Below are positions 1 through 9,819 of a DNA stretch of 37,695 nucleotides, piece after piece. Every line of letters begins with the position of its first letter. The stretch's first letter is position 1. The notes beneath the pieces are model-generated. The model saw nothing but the letters and a program-made list of their open reading frames with translations, was not told the DNA's origin and did not search any database. The DNA comes from Terasakiella magnetica (GTDB lineage: Bacteria; Pseudomonadota; Alphaproteobacteria; Rhodospirillales; Magnetospirillaceae), in NCBI GenBank assembly GCA_902729415.1, contig CACVCF010000257.1:1-37695 (forward strand), in the 5' to 3' direction. The translations under genes and the position numbers were made by a program.

Positions 1-394
1 GCCAAACGCGCTGCTGCCTGACATCCGTCAAGCCTGAGATTCTGTAGTCGTCAGAGGGCGCTTACGTTTCTTTCGTCGTTCCAGCGAAAGCGCTTTACCG
101 TATGCCGTCGTAGCCGGACTTGGTCCGGGCATCCACGCCTATCCGGTTGAGACAGACACCCATTACATATAGGGGCGGCATACTCACCGTTGAACGACTG
201 GGATGTGCCATGACCGGCCATACGCGTTCACCGATGCCATCGCACTTAGCATCCCTCCACCCTCTCGGTCGGAAACGTCACAGTGACGGTGGTACCGACA
301 CCCTTCCGATCGGCGCCCCTAACACGTCTGATTTCTTTACACTTAGCCTTACAATGCCAATAAAAATAAGCACAATCTTATGGAGATGCGCATG
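1..394. other. Region without a recognisable gene
   Basis: No open frame here has a convincing ribosome site, domain or codon use typical of the neighbours. The only structure I see is a short palindrome at 114-128. The stretch around 340-400 is rich in A and T compared with the rest of the window and leads into the putative promoter of the PEP-CTERM gene. Confidence 0.5.
114..128. repeat. REP-like short palindrome
   Basis: CCGGAC at 114-119 and GTCCGG at 123-128 form a perfect 6-bp stem with a 3-base TTG loop, followed by GCATCCACGCC. The wording resembles the extragenic palindromes scattered through many alphaproteobacterial genomes. Only one copy is visible in this window, so membership of a repeat family is inference. 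Confidence 0.35.
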
Positions 395-410
395 TGGTCT
401 AAATATTGCA
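395..410 (+). promoter_or_regulatory. Putative sigma-54 (-24/-12) promoter
   Basis: TGGTCTAAATATTGCA has GG and GC exactly 10 bases apart and a perfect TTGCA -12 element. The -24 element keeps only TGG of TGGCACG. It would start RNA near 421, about 62 bases before the PEP-CTERM start codon. PEP-CTERM genes of exosortase systems are known to be controlled by RpoN with the PrsK/PrsR pair, which makes the match more credible than sequence alone. No enhancer-binding site was identified. Confidence 0.4.
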
Positions 411-425
411 GTCACAAATCCCCAG

Positions 426-466
426 AGCCGTAAGGCTTAATATATGAGCGGTTGCTTGTGCCGCTC
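426..466 (+). promoter_or_regulatory. Two hairpins in the 5' leader of the PEP-CTERM gene
   Basis: AGCC (426-429) pairs with GGCT (434-437) around GTAA. GAGCGG (446-451) pairs with CCGCTC (461-466) around a 9-base loop. The second hairpin ends five bases before the AAGGAG ribosome site at 471-476. If transcription starts near 421, both lie at the beginning of the mRNA, where they could protect the transcript or affect translation. That role is inference. Confidence 0.35.
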
Positions 467-482
467 TATGAAGGAGATGGAC

Positions 483-1190
483 ATGTATATAGCCTCAAGA
501 GCACTCCCGTCACTTCTTCTGGTCGGTTCAATTCTGGCTTTAACTAGTGGAGAGGCGCACGCATTGAGTTGGTGGGACACCCCGGTTATGGGTTTGAACC
601 AAACAAATGGAGGGGCGACGTTAGATGTAAACGGCATCACTCAAACTCTCTCAGGAACCAACATACTCCCGAGTCAGGCTATATTTGACGCCCCTATTCT
701 CCAGAGTCCAGGTTACGACTACGGTTACATTTTTGCGTCAAGCGGTGTTCTGATGACCGCAGGCTCCAGCTACGACGTTACGCGTAGCGTGCACTGGATG
801 AGTGGAATCGGTTCTGACATTATCTTTCCCATGCTGGCTTGGGCGGGCGGAGATTATATCGCAATTACAGGGAGCGGCTTCGGTGATACTGGCGATCTAG
901 CCTCGACGGGTGTCTGTGGCACGGGCTGGTCTGGCTGCTTGGGAGCATGGAACTACACGGAAAGCTGGCTTGGACTCAGCGGGATTGATGCCGGATCGGC
1001 CATCACTAGTTCAATAAGCTTTTGTGTCGATGATGCGGTCGGAAGCAACCAATGCACCGGGTTTCGGTCAGTACGCAGCATCAACGGCGTCACCGACGCC
1101 CCCGTTTCCGTTCCCGAACCCACTTCCCTTGCCCTTCTTGGCATCGCCCTTGCGGGTCTAGGTGCAATACGGCGCAGGAAGTCTGCGTAA
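483..1190 (+). CDS. PEP-CTERM sorting domain protein
   Basis: The product is 235 residues with an N-terminal signal peptide (hydrophobic stretch roughly residues 10-24, then an Ala-rich cleavage region near residue 28). A C-terminal PEP-CTERM tail consists of VPEP, a hydrophobic segment and the basic cluster RRRKSA. Proteins of this class are exported and processed by an exosortase in species that make exopolysaccharide. The central part is rich in Gly, Ser and Thr and matches no domain I know. ATG 483 is chosen over in-frame starts at 444 and 468 because AAGGAG lies seven bases upstream. Base composition is clearly less GC-rich than the housekeeping genes beside it, which suggests acquisition or relaxed codon selection. 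No exosortase gene is in the window. The sorting-tail call is firm and the function unknown. Confidence 0.85.
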   Translation: MYIASRALPSLLLVGSILALTSGEAHALSWWDTPVMGLNQTNGGATLDVNGITQTLSGTNILPSQAIFDAPILQSPGYDYGYIFASSGVLMTAGSSYDVTRSVHWMSGIGSDIIFPMLAWAGGDYIAITGSGFGDTGDLASTGVCGTGWSGCLGAWNYTESWLGLSGIDAGSAITSSISFCVDDAVGSNQCTGFRSVRSINGVTDAPVSVPEPTSLALLGIALAGLGAIRRRKSA

Positions 1191-1208
1191 CTTCATCTCA
1201 ACTCATAT

Positions 1209-1236
1209 AATAACGGGGGCTGTGGCTCCCGTTATT
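1209..1236. terminator. Hairpin terminator after the PEP-CTERM gene
   Basis: AATAACGGGGGC (1209-1220) pairs with GCTCCCGTTATT (1225-1236) around TGTG, with one G-T wobble. It lies 18 bases past the stop codon. There is no long T run, and the A/T-rich base of the stem would let it work in both directions, so it may also close the bluB transcript coming from the other side. The 142 bases between it and the bluB stop hold nothing I can identify. Confidence 0.65.
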
Positions 1237-1378
1237 ACGTTTCCGCCGACATTCCCAGATGGATGGCCCTTCATGCGTCTGTTCCGCCAACCGGATTTCG
1301 GTGATTGGGACGAAGTTTTCTCGTGGATATTAGGCGTCAAGGCCACCAACCGAACCGCCACACAAACCTAGGCACAGA

Positions 1379-2125
1379 TCAGGCCAAGCCGCCGCTCTCG
1401 GCGGCAATCTGGGCCTTCATCAGCTCATGGCTCAAATCGGCGCTCCGCTCGCCCTCCCAGCGGTCCAGTGTCACCAGACCGGCCAGATCAAGGCGCTTGC
1501 GCCACCCCTTGGTTTCCAGCTCGGGCCGGGCGAAGAAGTGACTGACCTTGCCGATGCACAAGTAAGCCACCGGCACCACGGTTTCGGGCAGCCCCAGTAT
1601 CTCCTTCAGTGCCGGTTCCGAGATGATGCTGACCCAGCCCAGTCCCAAGCCCTCGGCCCGCGCCGCCAGCCACAGATTCTCCACGGCGCAGACTGTGGAA
1701 TAAAGGTCCATGGTGGGGATATGAGTGCGCCCCAGAACCACCGGGCCGGAGCGGTCGCGGTCGCAGGTGACGCAGATATTGATCGGCGCTTCCAGAATAC
1801 CTTCCAGCTTCAGCGAGCGGTAAATCTCCCGGCGGTCGCCCTCGAACATGGTGGCGGCCTCGTCATTGGCGGCCTCGAAAGCGGATTTGATGCGCGCCCT
1901 CACCTCGGGCGAGCGCACCAGGATGAAGCTCCACGGCTGCATGAAACCCACCGAGGGGGCGTAATGAGCCGCCACCAGGACACGCGCCAGCACCTCGTCG
2001 GGGACCGGGTCGGGCAGGAATTGGCCGCGGACATCGCGGCGCGACAGCAGGACTTTGTACAAACCGCGGCGATCACTGTCGCTGAGTACGTCGTCGCCCT
2101 GGATGGCGGCCTGCCGATCTGTCAT
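1379..2125 (-). CDS. bluB: 5,6-dimethylbenzimidazole synthase BluB
   Basis: BluB is an oxygen-dependent nitroreductase-fold enzyme that breaks down reduced FMN to 5,6-dimethylbenzimidazole, the lower ligand of cobalamin. The 248-residue product has the family signature RRDVRGQFLPDPVP (29-42) followed by AAHYAPSVGFMQPWSF (52-67). Asp31 and Ser166 (in GLGWVSI) fall at the positions of the catalytic Asp and Ser reported for Sinorhizobium BluB (D32, S167). ATG 2125 is preceded by GAGGGG, while the longer reading to 2158 would need a TTG start. It stands alone on the reverse strand, divergent from the ChaC-like gene with 61 bases between them. No cobalamin operon is nearby, but the window carries a B12-dependent ribonucleotide reductase that needs this cofactor. 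Confidence 0.9.
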   Translation of the reverse strand: MTDRQAAIQGDDVLSDSDRRGLYKVLLSRRDVRGQFLPDPVPDEVLARVLVAAHYAPSVGFMQPWSFILVRSPEVRARIKSAFEAANDEAATMFEGDRREIYRSLKLEGILEAPINICVTCDRDRSGPVVLGRTHIPTMDLYSTVCAVENLWLAARAEGLGLGWVSIISEPALKEILGLPETVVPVAYLCIGKVSHFFARPELETKGWRKRLDLAGLVTLDRWEGERSADLSHELMKAQIAAESGGLA

Positions 2126-2186
2126 TGTTCGCGTCCCCTCTATTTCCGCACCCGTCAAGGTGCCACCATAGCGTTATCGTCTTCCC

Positions 2187-2747
2187 ATGACCATGGACTG
2201 TGATTTCTGGGTATTCGGCTATGGCTCGCTGATGTGGCGGCCAGGCTTCGAGTCGGTGGAGGTACGCCCCGCCCGCCTTGACGGCTGGCACCGCGACTTT
2301 TGTATCTATTCCCGCCATTGGCGCGGCACTCCGGCCAAGCCCGGTCTGGTGTTGGGCCTGGATATGGGCGGTCAATGCCGGGGGCTGGCTTTTCGCGTCA
2401 CCGCCCCGTGCCGCGATGCGGTCGTCGATTATCTCAACGAGCGCGAACTGATCGGTTACGCCTATCTCGCCACCACCTTGGAGGTGAGCCTGGACGATGG
2501 CCGGAGGGTGCCCGCCTATACCTTCGTCGCCGACACCTCGCACCATCATTACGCCGGTAAGCTGGCCCTGGAGCAGGCGGCGGCCATCATCATGGATGCC
2601 GAAGGCCGCGCCGGTCTCAACCGCGACTACCTCATCAACACCATCCGCCAGTTGGAGACAGACGGCTATGCCGAGCCCGAGCTTCACGCCTTGCTGGTAG
2701 AGGTCGAGCGCCAGACCGGCATCATCGAGGCCGGCGCGGGGATCTGA
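2187..2747 (+). CDS. ChaC-like gamma-glutamylcyclotransferase
   Basis: Enzymes of the ChaC group cleave the gamma-glutamyl bond of glutathione to give 5-oxoproline and Cys-Gly in the cytosol. The 186-residue product begins with the family substrate loop FGYGSLMWRPGF (10-21). It carries the RE pair at 86-87 in NERELIGYAYL, where the catalytic Glu lies. Length matches bacterial ChaC (about 180-230). Two ATGs (2187, 2193) are possible and neither has a clear ribosome site; the upstream one is used. It is divergent from bluB with no evident functional link. Plant-type GGCT or another gamma-glutamyl amine substrate cannot be excluded from sequence. Confidence 0.85.
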   Translation: MTMDCDFWVFGYGSLMWRPGFESVEVRPARLDGWHRDFCIYSRHWRGTPAKPGLVLGLDMGGQCRGLAFRVTAPCRDAVVDYLNERELIGYAYLATTLEVSLDDGRRVPAYTFVADTSHHHYAGKLALEQAAAIIMDAEGRAGLNRDYLINTIRQLETDGYAEPELHALLVEVERQTGIIEAGAGI

Positions 2748-2845
2748 CCCCCGCTCTCTGCTGCAACGCAATATTCAACTCGCCGTCACATCCTTGTCTT
2801 GATTGCCGTGGCATGAATACGCCACCACATCACGGAGAGACGGCG

Positions 2846-3028
2846 ATGAAACACAGATACCGCTGGGACGAGATCAATCAGCTGGGCGACCTGCTGGAAG
2901 CCGAGATCGTCGGACACCAGTTCGACCGCCACCGCGCCCACCATCTCGCCCTGACCCTGGCCGAACAGTTTCCCGACATGGCCAAGAGCATGCGCTTGGT
3001 CGCCGACCGCATGGGTGTCAGAACCTGA
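2846..3028 (+). CDS. Small hypothetical protein, 60 residues
   Basis: This is a short charged, probably helical protein with no signal peptide or membrane segment and many His and Asp residues. I do not recognise a family. ATG 2846 has GGAGAG six bases upstream; an in-frame ATG at 2813 has none. It converges on the reverse-strand gene ending at 3047. The strong ribosome site and neighbour-like codon use argue that it is real. Confidence 0.55.
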   Translation: MKHRYRWDEINQLGDLLEAEIVGHQFDRHRAHHLALTLAEQFPDMAKSMRLVADRMGVRT

Positions 3029-3046
3029 AGCGGGGAGAGCCTGGGA

Positions 3047-3844
3047 TCACGCCCGGTCGAGGCGCTGGAAGAACGCCTCCAGCGCCGTGACGGTCTGATC
3101 GCCCCAGCGCGAGCGGATAGCGCGGGGATCGCGGCGAGTCTGGGCCTCCAACTCGGCGAACAAGGCCCGCATCAGGGCGGAAAAGGCGCTTTCCCCGAAC
3201 AGGAAATGTTCATCGCGGGCGCCATGGGCCACCGGGGCGAGATGGCCGTTGATCATCTCCATGAACCAGGACCGGCGCTTGTCGAAGCTTTGGAAGTAAT
3301 GGGCCACCACCACCAACACCTCGTTGACCAGCAGGCGCGCATCCGGGTCGGCGTGGATACGGTCCCAGGCCCAGCCGCCATCGGGCAAGGGGTGACGGGC
3401 AAGGACGGCCTCGCACTTGTCCTGGCATTGCTGATAGAGCGTGGGGCCGATCATCTTGTGGATGGCTAGGTTGAAGCCGGGAATGATCCGCCGCGACAGC
3501 ACGCCGACACCGCCGTCATCACCGCTGCGCGGCGGAAACAGCGGAGCGAAGCGCCGCATCAGAATGCGGTCGAAGGGCTTGCTGCGCGAGCTTTCCATCT
3601 GAAGCATTGCCCGCACCTTGGTGCATTCATCGTAGGACCGCTGGTAGAAGCCGTGAAACCGCGCCTGCTCGCTCTCGACGAAGCGCTGGGCCAGGGCGCG
3701 GATCTGGGCTGCGGTCAAGCTGCCGCCCGCCTTTTGCGCCTCGACCTCCAGCCGGGTGGCGAAATGCCCGACCATGACGCTCCCCACCTGCTCGCAGCAG
3801 CGCGGAGCCGAAGACGATGGGGACGGCGTTGACGGCTTGGGCAT
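3047..3844 (-). CDS. Hypothetical protein, 265 residues
   Basis: A soluble-looking, mainly helical protein with no signal peptide or membrane segment and no motif I can name. After a Pro/Ser-rich N-terminus of about 20 residues comes a pair of cysteines near residue 16. The rest contains many Phe, Arg and Gln and a segment resembling a helical repeat (about 60-100). ATG 3844 is chosen because AAGG precedes it and the upstream extension to 3949 is low-complexity Arg/Pro sequence typical of read-through. It is divergent from nadE with 142 bases between. Codon use is like its neighbours, so it is probably expressed, but I assign no function. Confidence 0.65.
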   Translation of the reverse strand: MPKPSTPSPSSSAPRCCEQVGSVMVGHFATRLEVEAQKAGGSLTAAQIRALAQRFVESEQARFHGFYQRSYDECTKVRAMLQMESSRSKPFDRILMRRFAPLFPPRSGDDGGVGVLSRRIIPGFNLAIHKMIGPTLYQQCQDKCEAVLARHPLPDGGWAWDRIHADPDARLLVNEVLVVVAHYFQSFDKRRSWFMEMINGHLAPVAHGARDEHFLFGESAFSALMRALFAELEAQTRRDPRAIRSRWGDQTVTALEAFFQRLDRA

Positions 3845-3925
3845 GAACGGCCTTGGACGAGGGGAAAAGCGGCGGACCCTTCCAGGATAAACATGGCCGC
3901 GCCGCCGCGTCACGCCCTCCGTTCG

Positions 3926-3954
3926 TTGACAGGCCCGGCCATGGCCCATAGTGT
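3926..3954 (+). promoter_or_regulatory. Putative sigma-70 promoter of the nadE operon
   Basis: A perfect TTGACA (3926-3931) is followed after 17 bases by TAGTGT (3949-3954), or after 15 bases by CATAGT. The start would fall near 3961, about 26 bases upstream of the nadE ATG at 3987. The -35 element is strong and the -10 weak. Confidence 0.45.
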
Positions 3955-3986
3955 GCGGTTATCCTTCATTTTTGGTCGCGCGCCCC

Positions 3987-5642
3987 ATGTCCGACGCCCT
4001 TTCCATCGCGCTTGCACAGATCAATCCCGTGGTCGGGGACGTGGCGGGCAATGTCCGCCGCATCCGTGACGCCCGGGCCAAGGCCGCCGCTTTGGGGGCC
4101 GATCTGGTGGTGTTCGGCGAACTGACTATCTGCGGCTACCCGCCGGAGGATCTGATTTTGAAAGGCGCCTTCCTCGATGCCTGCGAGGACGCGGTAGCAG
4201 AACTGGCGGCGGAAACCGGCGAAGGACCGGCCATGCTGGTGGGCGCTCCGTGGCGCAAGGACGGCAAGGTCCATAACGCCGCCCTGCTGCTGGACCATGG
4301 CCGCATCGCCGCCACCCGGCTGAAGCATCATCTGCCCAATTACGGTGTCTTCGACGAGGCCCGCATCTTCAGCCCCGGCCCGCATCCCGGCCCGATCTCG
4401 TTTCGGGGCGTACGGTTGGGAGTGATGGTCTGCGAGGATATGTGGCTGGCCGACGTGGCCGAGACCTTGGGCGAAAGCGGTGCCGAGATCCTGGTAGTGC
4501 TCAACGGCTCGCCCTTCGAGATGGATAAGCCCGACATCCGGCAGGAGCGTGCCCGCGCCCGCGTCGAGGAGACCGGCCTGCCCCTGGTCTATGTCAATCA
4601 GGTCGGCGGCCAGGATGAATTGGTGTTCGACGGCGCCTCCTTTGTCATGGGCACCGGCGGCAAGCTGGTCGCCACCGTGGCGCCTTGGACCGAGGACGTG
4701 ATCCTGACCCGCTGGACACGTGAGCGCGACGGCTGGTGGTGCGAGGGAAGCAAGGCCGCCGCCGTCTCGGGATTGGAAGGCGTCTATCAGGCCATGGTCA
4801 CCGGCCTGCGCGATTATGTGAACAAGAACCGCTTTCCCGGCGTGGTGCTGGGCCTGTCGGGCGGCATCGACAGCGCGCTGTGCGCCGCCCTGGCGGTGGA
4901 TGCCCTGGGAGCCGACCGGGTGTGGTGCGTGATGATGCCTTCGCCCTATACCTCCGACGACAGCCTGGAGGACGCGGCCCTGGTCGCCAAGCTGCTGGGG
5001 GTGCGCCTGGACACCATCGGCATCGGCCCGGCCATGGCGGCGTTTGGGGAGATGCTGGCCCCCGCCTTCGTGGGCAAGGGTGCCGACATCACCGAGGAGA
5101 ACCTGCAATCGCGCTCACGCGGGCTGACGCTGATGGCCATCTCCAACAAGTTCGGCCCCATGGTGCTGTCCACCGGCAATAAAAGCGAGATGTCGTGCGG
5201 CTACGCCACCCTTTACGGCGATATGTGCGGCGGCTATGCGGTGCTGAAGGACGTCTACAAGACCACGGTGTTCGCGGTGTCGTCATGGCGCAATCACCAC
5301 CGCCCGCCGGGCTGCCTGGGGCCGCAAACGCGGGTGATGCCCGACCGGGTGATCACCAAGCCGCCCTCGGCCGAGTTGAAGCCCAACCAGACCGATCAGG
5401 ACAGCCTGCCGCCCTACGACGTGCTGGACGGTATCCTGGAATGCCTGATCGAGGGTGAAATGAGCCTGTCCGACACGGTGGCCAAGGGGTTCGAGGAAGA
5501 CATGATCCGCCGGGTCTGGCGCATGCTCGACCGCGCCGAGTACAAGCGCCGCCAGGCCCCGCCCGGCGTCAAGATCTCGTCGCGCTCGTTCGGCCGCGAC
5601 CGCCGCTATCCCATCACCAATGCTTTTACGGCGCTGATATGA
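3987..5642 (+). CDS. nadE: Glutamine-dependent NAD+ synthetase
   Basis: This enzyme catalyses the last step of NAD synthesis, amidating nicotinate adenine dinucleotide with ATP and glutamine. The 551-residue product has an N-terminal nitrilase-fold glutaminase (about 1-260) with triad Glu45 ([12 protein letters not shown]), Lys113 ([12 protein letters not shown]) and Cys149 (VMVCEDMW). A C-terminal synthetase domain follows, with the ATP PP-loop SGGIDS at 291-296 and [11 protein letters not shown] and [19 protein letters not shown] downstream. Length is normal for the two-domain form. MSDALSIA at 3987 is taken as the start because the domain begins there; the frame is open to 3951. Its TGA overlaps the gltX ATG by four bases (ATGA), implying translational coupling. 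Confidence 0.95.
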   Translation: MSDALSIALAQINPVVGDVAGNVRRIRDARAKAAALGADLVVFGELTICGYPPEDLILKGAFLDACEDAVAELAAETGEGPAMLVGAPWRKDGKVHNAALLLDHGRIAATRLKHHLPNYGVFDEARIFSPGPHPGPISFRGVRLGVMVCEDMWLADVAETLGESGAEILVVLNGSPFEMDKPDIRQERARARVEETGLPLVYVNQVGGQDELVFDGASFVMGTGGKLVATVAPWTEDVILTRWTRERDGWWCEGSKAAAVSGLEGVYQAMVTGLRDYVNKNRFPGVVLGLSGGIDSALCAALAVDALGADRVWCVMMPSPYTSDDSLEDAALVAKLLGVRLDTIGIGPAMAAFGEMLAPAFVGKGADITEENLQSRSRGLTLMAISNKFGPMVLSTGNKSEMSCGYATLYGDMCGGYAVLKDVYKTTVFAVSSWRNHHRPPGCLGPQTRVMPDRVITKPPSAELKPNQTDQDSLPPYDVLDGILECLIEGEMSLSDTVAKGFEEDMIRRVWRMLDRAEYKRRQAPPGVKISSRSFGRDRRYPITNAFTALI

Positions 5643-6979
5643 CCGTCACCCTTCGCTTTGCCCCCAGCCCCACCGGTCTGCTGCACGTGGGCAATGCCCG
5701 CGTCGCCCTGATCAACTGGCTGTTCGCCCGCGCCACGGGCGGGCGCTTCATCTTGCGCCTGGACGATACCGATCTGGAGCGCTCCAGGCCCGAATTCGTC
5801 GATGCCATCATCCAGGATCTGGGCTGGCTGGGGCTGGCCTGGGACCGCAAGGAATTCCAGTCCCTGCGGTTGGAGCGCTATGCCGCCGCCGCCGAGACCC
5901 TGAAGGCCCAGGGGCGGCTGTATCGCGCATGGGAAACCGCCGAGGAGCTGGACTACAAGCGCAAGCGCCAGATGGCGCGCGGCCTGCCGCCGGTCTATGA
6001 CCGCTCGGCCCTGAAGCTCGGCCCCGACGATATCAAGCGGTTCGAGGACGAGGGCCGCCCCCCCCATTGGCGCTTCAAGCTGGACCATGTGGATGTGCAC
6101 TGGGACGATCTGGTCCGCGGCCCCTGCCATTACCACGGCGCCAATCTGTCGGACCCGGTGCTGATCCGCGGCGACGGCAGCTTCCTCTACACCCTGCCCA
6201 GCGTGGTCGACGACATCGAGTTCGGCGTCAGCCACATTGTGCGCGGCGAGGATCACGTCACCAATTCAGCACCACAGATCCAGTTATTCCAGGCGTTGGG
6301 CGGGACGGTTCCCGGCTTCGCCCATCTGCCGCTGCTGACCGGCGCCGGGGGCGAGGGGCTGTCCAAACGCCTGGGCTCGGGCTCGCTGCGCGACCTGCGC
6401 GACCAAGGCATCGACCCCATGGCGCTGAACTCCCTGCTGGCCAAGCTGGGCACTTCCGACGCTATCGAGGTGCGGCACGCCCTGGATGAGCTGGTGACGG
6501 AATTCGCCTGGGAAAAGTTTGGGCGAGCCACCCCAAAATTCGACGCCGCCGAGCTGGAGCGTCTCGATGCCCGGCTGATGCATACCTTATCCTTCACCGA
6601 GGCCCGCGCCAAACTGACCCAAGCCGGTCTGGCCGAAGCCGACGAGACCTTCTGGCTGGCGGTGCGCGCCAATCTCAGCCATCTGGGTGAAGCCGCCCTG
6701 TGGTGGGCCATCTGCCGCGCCCCCCTGACCCCGGTGATCGAGGACGCGGATTTCACCGCCCAGGCCGCCGCCCTGCTGCCGCCCGAGCCCTGGAGCCTGG
6801 ACACCTGGGGTCTGTTGACCGACGCGGTCAAGCAGGCGAGCGGGCGCAAGGGCAAGGCCCTGTTCCACCCCTTGCGTCTGGCCCTGACCGGGCGCGAGAA
6901 TGGACCCGAGCTGAAGAGTCTGCTACCCCTCATCGGCCGTGCCCGTGCCGAGCGCCGCTTGCGGGGCGAAACCGCTTAA
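5639..6979 (+). CDS. gltX: Glutamyl-tRNA synthetase
   Basis: It charges tRNA with glutamate in the cytosol. The 446-residue protein has the class I HIGH-type motif [12 protein letters not shown] (about 8-19) and the KMSKS equivalent LSKR (241-244). Between them lie the usual [11 protein letters not shown] and [16 protein letters not shown] segments. Alphaproteobacteria often carry two GltX proteins, one of which can misacylate tRNA-Gln for the GatCAB pathway. I cannot tell which type this is from motifs alone. It is the second gene of the nadE-gltX-cysS run, overlapping nadE by four bases and lying 17 bases before cysS. Confidence 0.95.
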   Translation: MTVTLRFAPSPTGLLHVGNARVALINWLFARATGGRFILRLDDTDLERSRPEFVDAIIQDLGWLGLAWDRKEFQSLRLERYAAAAETLKAQGRLYRAWETAEELDYKRKRQMARGLPPVYDRSALKLGPDDIKRFEDEGRPPHWRFKLDHVDVHWDDLVRGPCHYHGANLSDPVLIRGDGSFLYTLPSVVDDIEFGVSHIVRGEDHVTNSAPQIQLFQALGGTVPGFAHLPLLTGAGGEGLSKRLGSGSLRDLRDQGIDPMALNSLLAKLGTSDAIEVRHALDELVTEFAWEKFGRATPKFDAAELERLDARLMHTLSFTEARAKLTQAGLAEADETFWLAVRANLSHLGEAALWWAICRAPLTPVIEDADFTAQAAALLPPEPWSLDTWGLLTDAVKQASGRKGKALFHPLRLALTGRENGPELKSLLPLIGRARAERRLRGETA

Positions 6980-6996
6980 ATAGAGGAGTCCGGCCG

Positions 6997-8376
<1,380 letters not shown>

Positions 8377-8381
8377 GACCC

Positions 8382-9818
8382 ATGAGCAGGGCCGCGCTCA
8401 CCGGCTGGAAGTTCTGGTGGCACGCCCTCTCCTTTTCTCTCGTTGTTCTTCTATTGATTGCACCGGCCATCTGGAACGGCTACCCGCTGATCTATTTCGA
8501 CAGCGAGGATTACGTGGAGATGGCCTTCACGTTCCAGCCGATCATCTGGCGCATCATGACCTATGGCGTCATGTGCACCGTGGCCCGGTTCTTCCAATCC
8601 CTGTGGGTCATGCCGATCCTTCAGGCCATCCTCACCGCCTGGGTGCTGCACGAAGCGGTGATGGGCTTTGTCGGACGCTGGCGTCATGTGGTCTTCCTGG
8701 GGGTGGGGCTGGCTTTGACCCTGTTCACCGGACTGGCCTGGGTGACCTCGCAGGTGCTGGCCGACGTCTATGCCGGAACCGCCATTCTGGGGATTGCCGC
8801 CCTGGCCTTCGGCGAGGGGCTGTCGCCGCTCCGGCGCTGGGCGCTGGTGGTCATCACCGCCGTATCCATCTGCGTTCATATGTCCCATGTGGCGGTGGCC
8901 GCCGGGCTGGTGATGGTCTTGCTGGCGATGTGGGCGTTGTCCAAGCTGCTGCGCCGCATGCCGCGTCCGCGCCTGGCTCTGGCCATCCTTGCCGCCACCG
9001 CCGGAATCGCCCTGGTTCCCATCACCCATTACTTCACCATGGGCCGCGCCGTGTTCAGCGAATCCGGCCATGTGCTGCAACTGGCCCTGTTCGTCCAGAA
9101 CGGCATCGCCAAAAAATATTTGGATGAGGTCTGTCCCCAGGGTGTCCAGTTGGAGATGTGCGACCACAAGGAAGAACTGCCCTATACCGCCGATGAATTC
9201 TTGTGGGGTGATTCGCCGTTCAGTGAAATGGGCGGCTGGAAGGCCATGCACGAGGAGGCGGATTTCATCGTCAAGGACGCCATCAAGCACTTCCCGCGCG
9301 AGGTGCTGATGGCGGCGACAGAAAATATGATGGTGCAGTTGAACTCCATCGAGACCGGCGAAGATCTGCTGCCCATGACCTGGCACTTCGTCAAGACCCA
9401 GCTCCGGCGCTATCCGGCCGAGTTCAGGGAATTCCGCTTCGCCCGTCAGCAACGGCGCCCGGCGCTGAATTTTGACAATCTCAACCGGCTTCAGATTCCC
9501 ATCGCCCAGGCGGCCCAATTGGTAACCGTAGGGCTGCTGGTGGTGGCGTGGCGGCGGCGTGACCGCACCACCACCGGACTGGCGGCACTGGTGATCCTGG
9601 CTATTTTGGGAAATGCCTTCGTCTGCGGCGCCTTGTCCAACCCCCACGACCGCTATCAGAACCGGGTGGTCTGGCTGGCCCTGTTCACCTCCATCGTCGG
9701 CGCAGTGCGACTGGACCAGCGTTTTGCCGGTCAGCGCCGCCTTGCCATCCAGGCCGAAAACGAGGCCCTGATCGCCGAGGCTGCCCGGAAAAGTCCAGAC
9801 ACGCCCCCCGCCTCATAG
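8382..9818 (+). CDS. Polytopic membrane protein, GT-C-like
   Basis: A 478-residue integral membrane protein with roughly eight to ten hydrophobic segments and one larger soluble loop (about 240-350). The first extracytoplasmic loop has YFDSEDYVE (about 38-46), and a late segment reads NPHDRYQNRVVW. An acidic first loop and a late D/S-R-Y segment are the pattern of GT-C-fold glycosyltransferases that use polyprenol-linked sugars, but conservation is too weak to name a substrate. It starts five bases after cysS and ends one base before the stop of the convergent DHH gene. There are no polysaccharide genes nearby. A general hypothetical membrane protein is the safe reading. Confidence 0.7.
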   Translation: MSRAALTGWKFWWHALSFSLVVLLLIAPAIWNGYPLIYFDSEDYVEMAFTFQPIIWRIMTYGVMCTVARFFQSLWVMPILQAILTAWVLHEAVMGFVGRWRHVVFLGVGLALTLFTGLAWVTSQVLADVYAGTAILGIAALAFGEGLSPLRRWALVVITAVSICVHMSHVAVAAGLVMVLLAMWALSKLLRRMPRPRLALAILAATAGIALVPITHYFTMGRAVFSESGHVLQLALFVQNGIAKKYLDEVCPQGVQLEMCDHKEELPYTADEFLWGDSPFSEMGGWKAMHEEADFIVKDAIKHFPREVLMAATENMMVQLNSIETGEDLLPMTWHFVKTQLRRYPAEFREFRFARQQRRPALNFDNLNRLQIPIAQAAQLVTVGLLVVAWRRRDRTTTGLAALVILAILGNAFVCGALSNPHDRYQNRVVWLALFTSIVGAVRLDQRFAGQRRLAIQAENEALIAEAARKSPDTPPAS

Positions 9819-9819
9819 A

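Noticed and set aside
120..440. Open frame of 106 residues at the window start
   Set aside because: No ribosome site, mixed composition and overlap with a palindromic repeat and the putative promoter; not supported as a gene.
6700..6996. N-terminal extension of CysS by 99 residues
   Set aside because: It overlaps gltX in another frame and lacks family similarity; GTG 6997 has a good ribosome site and gives the normal length.
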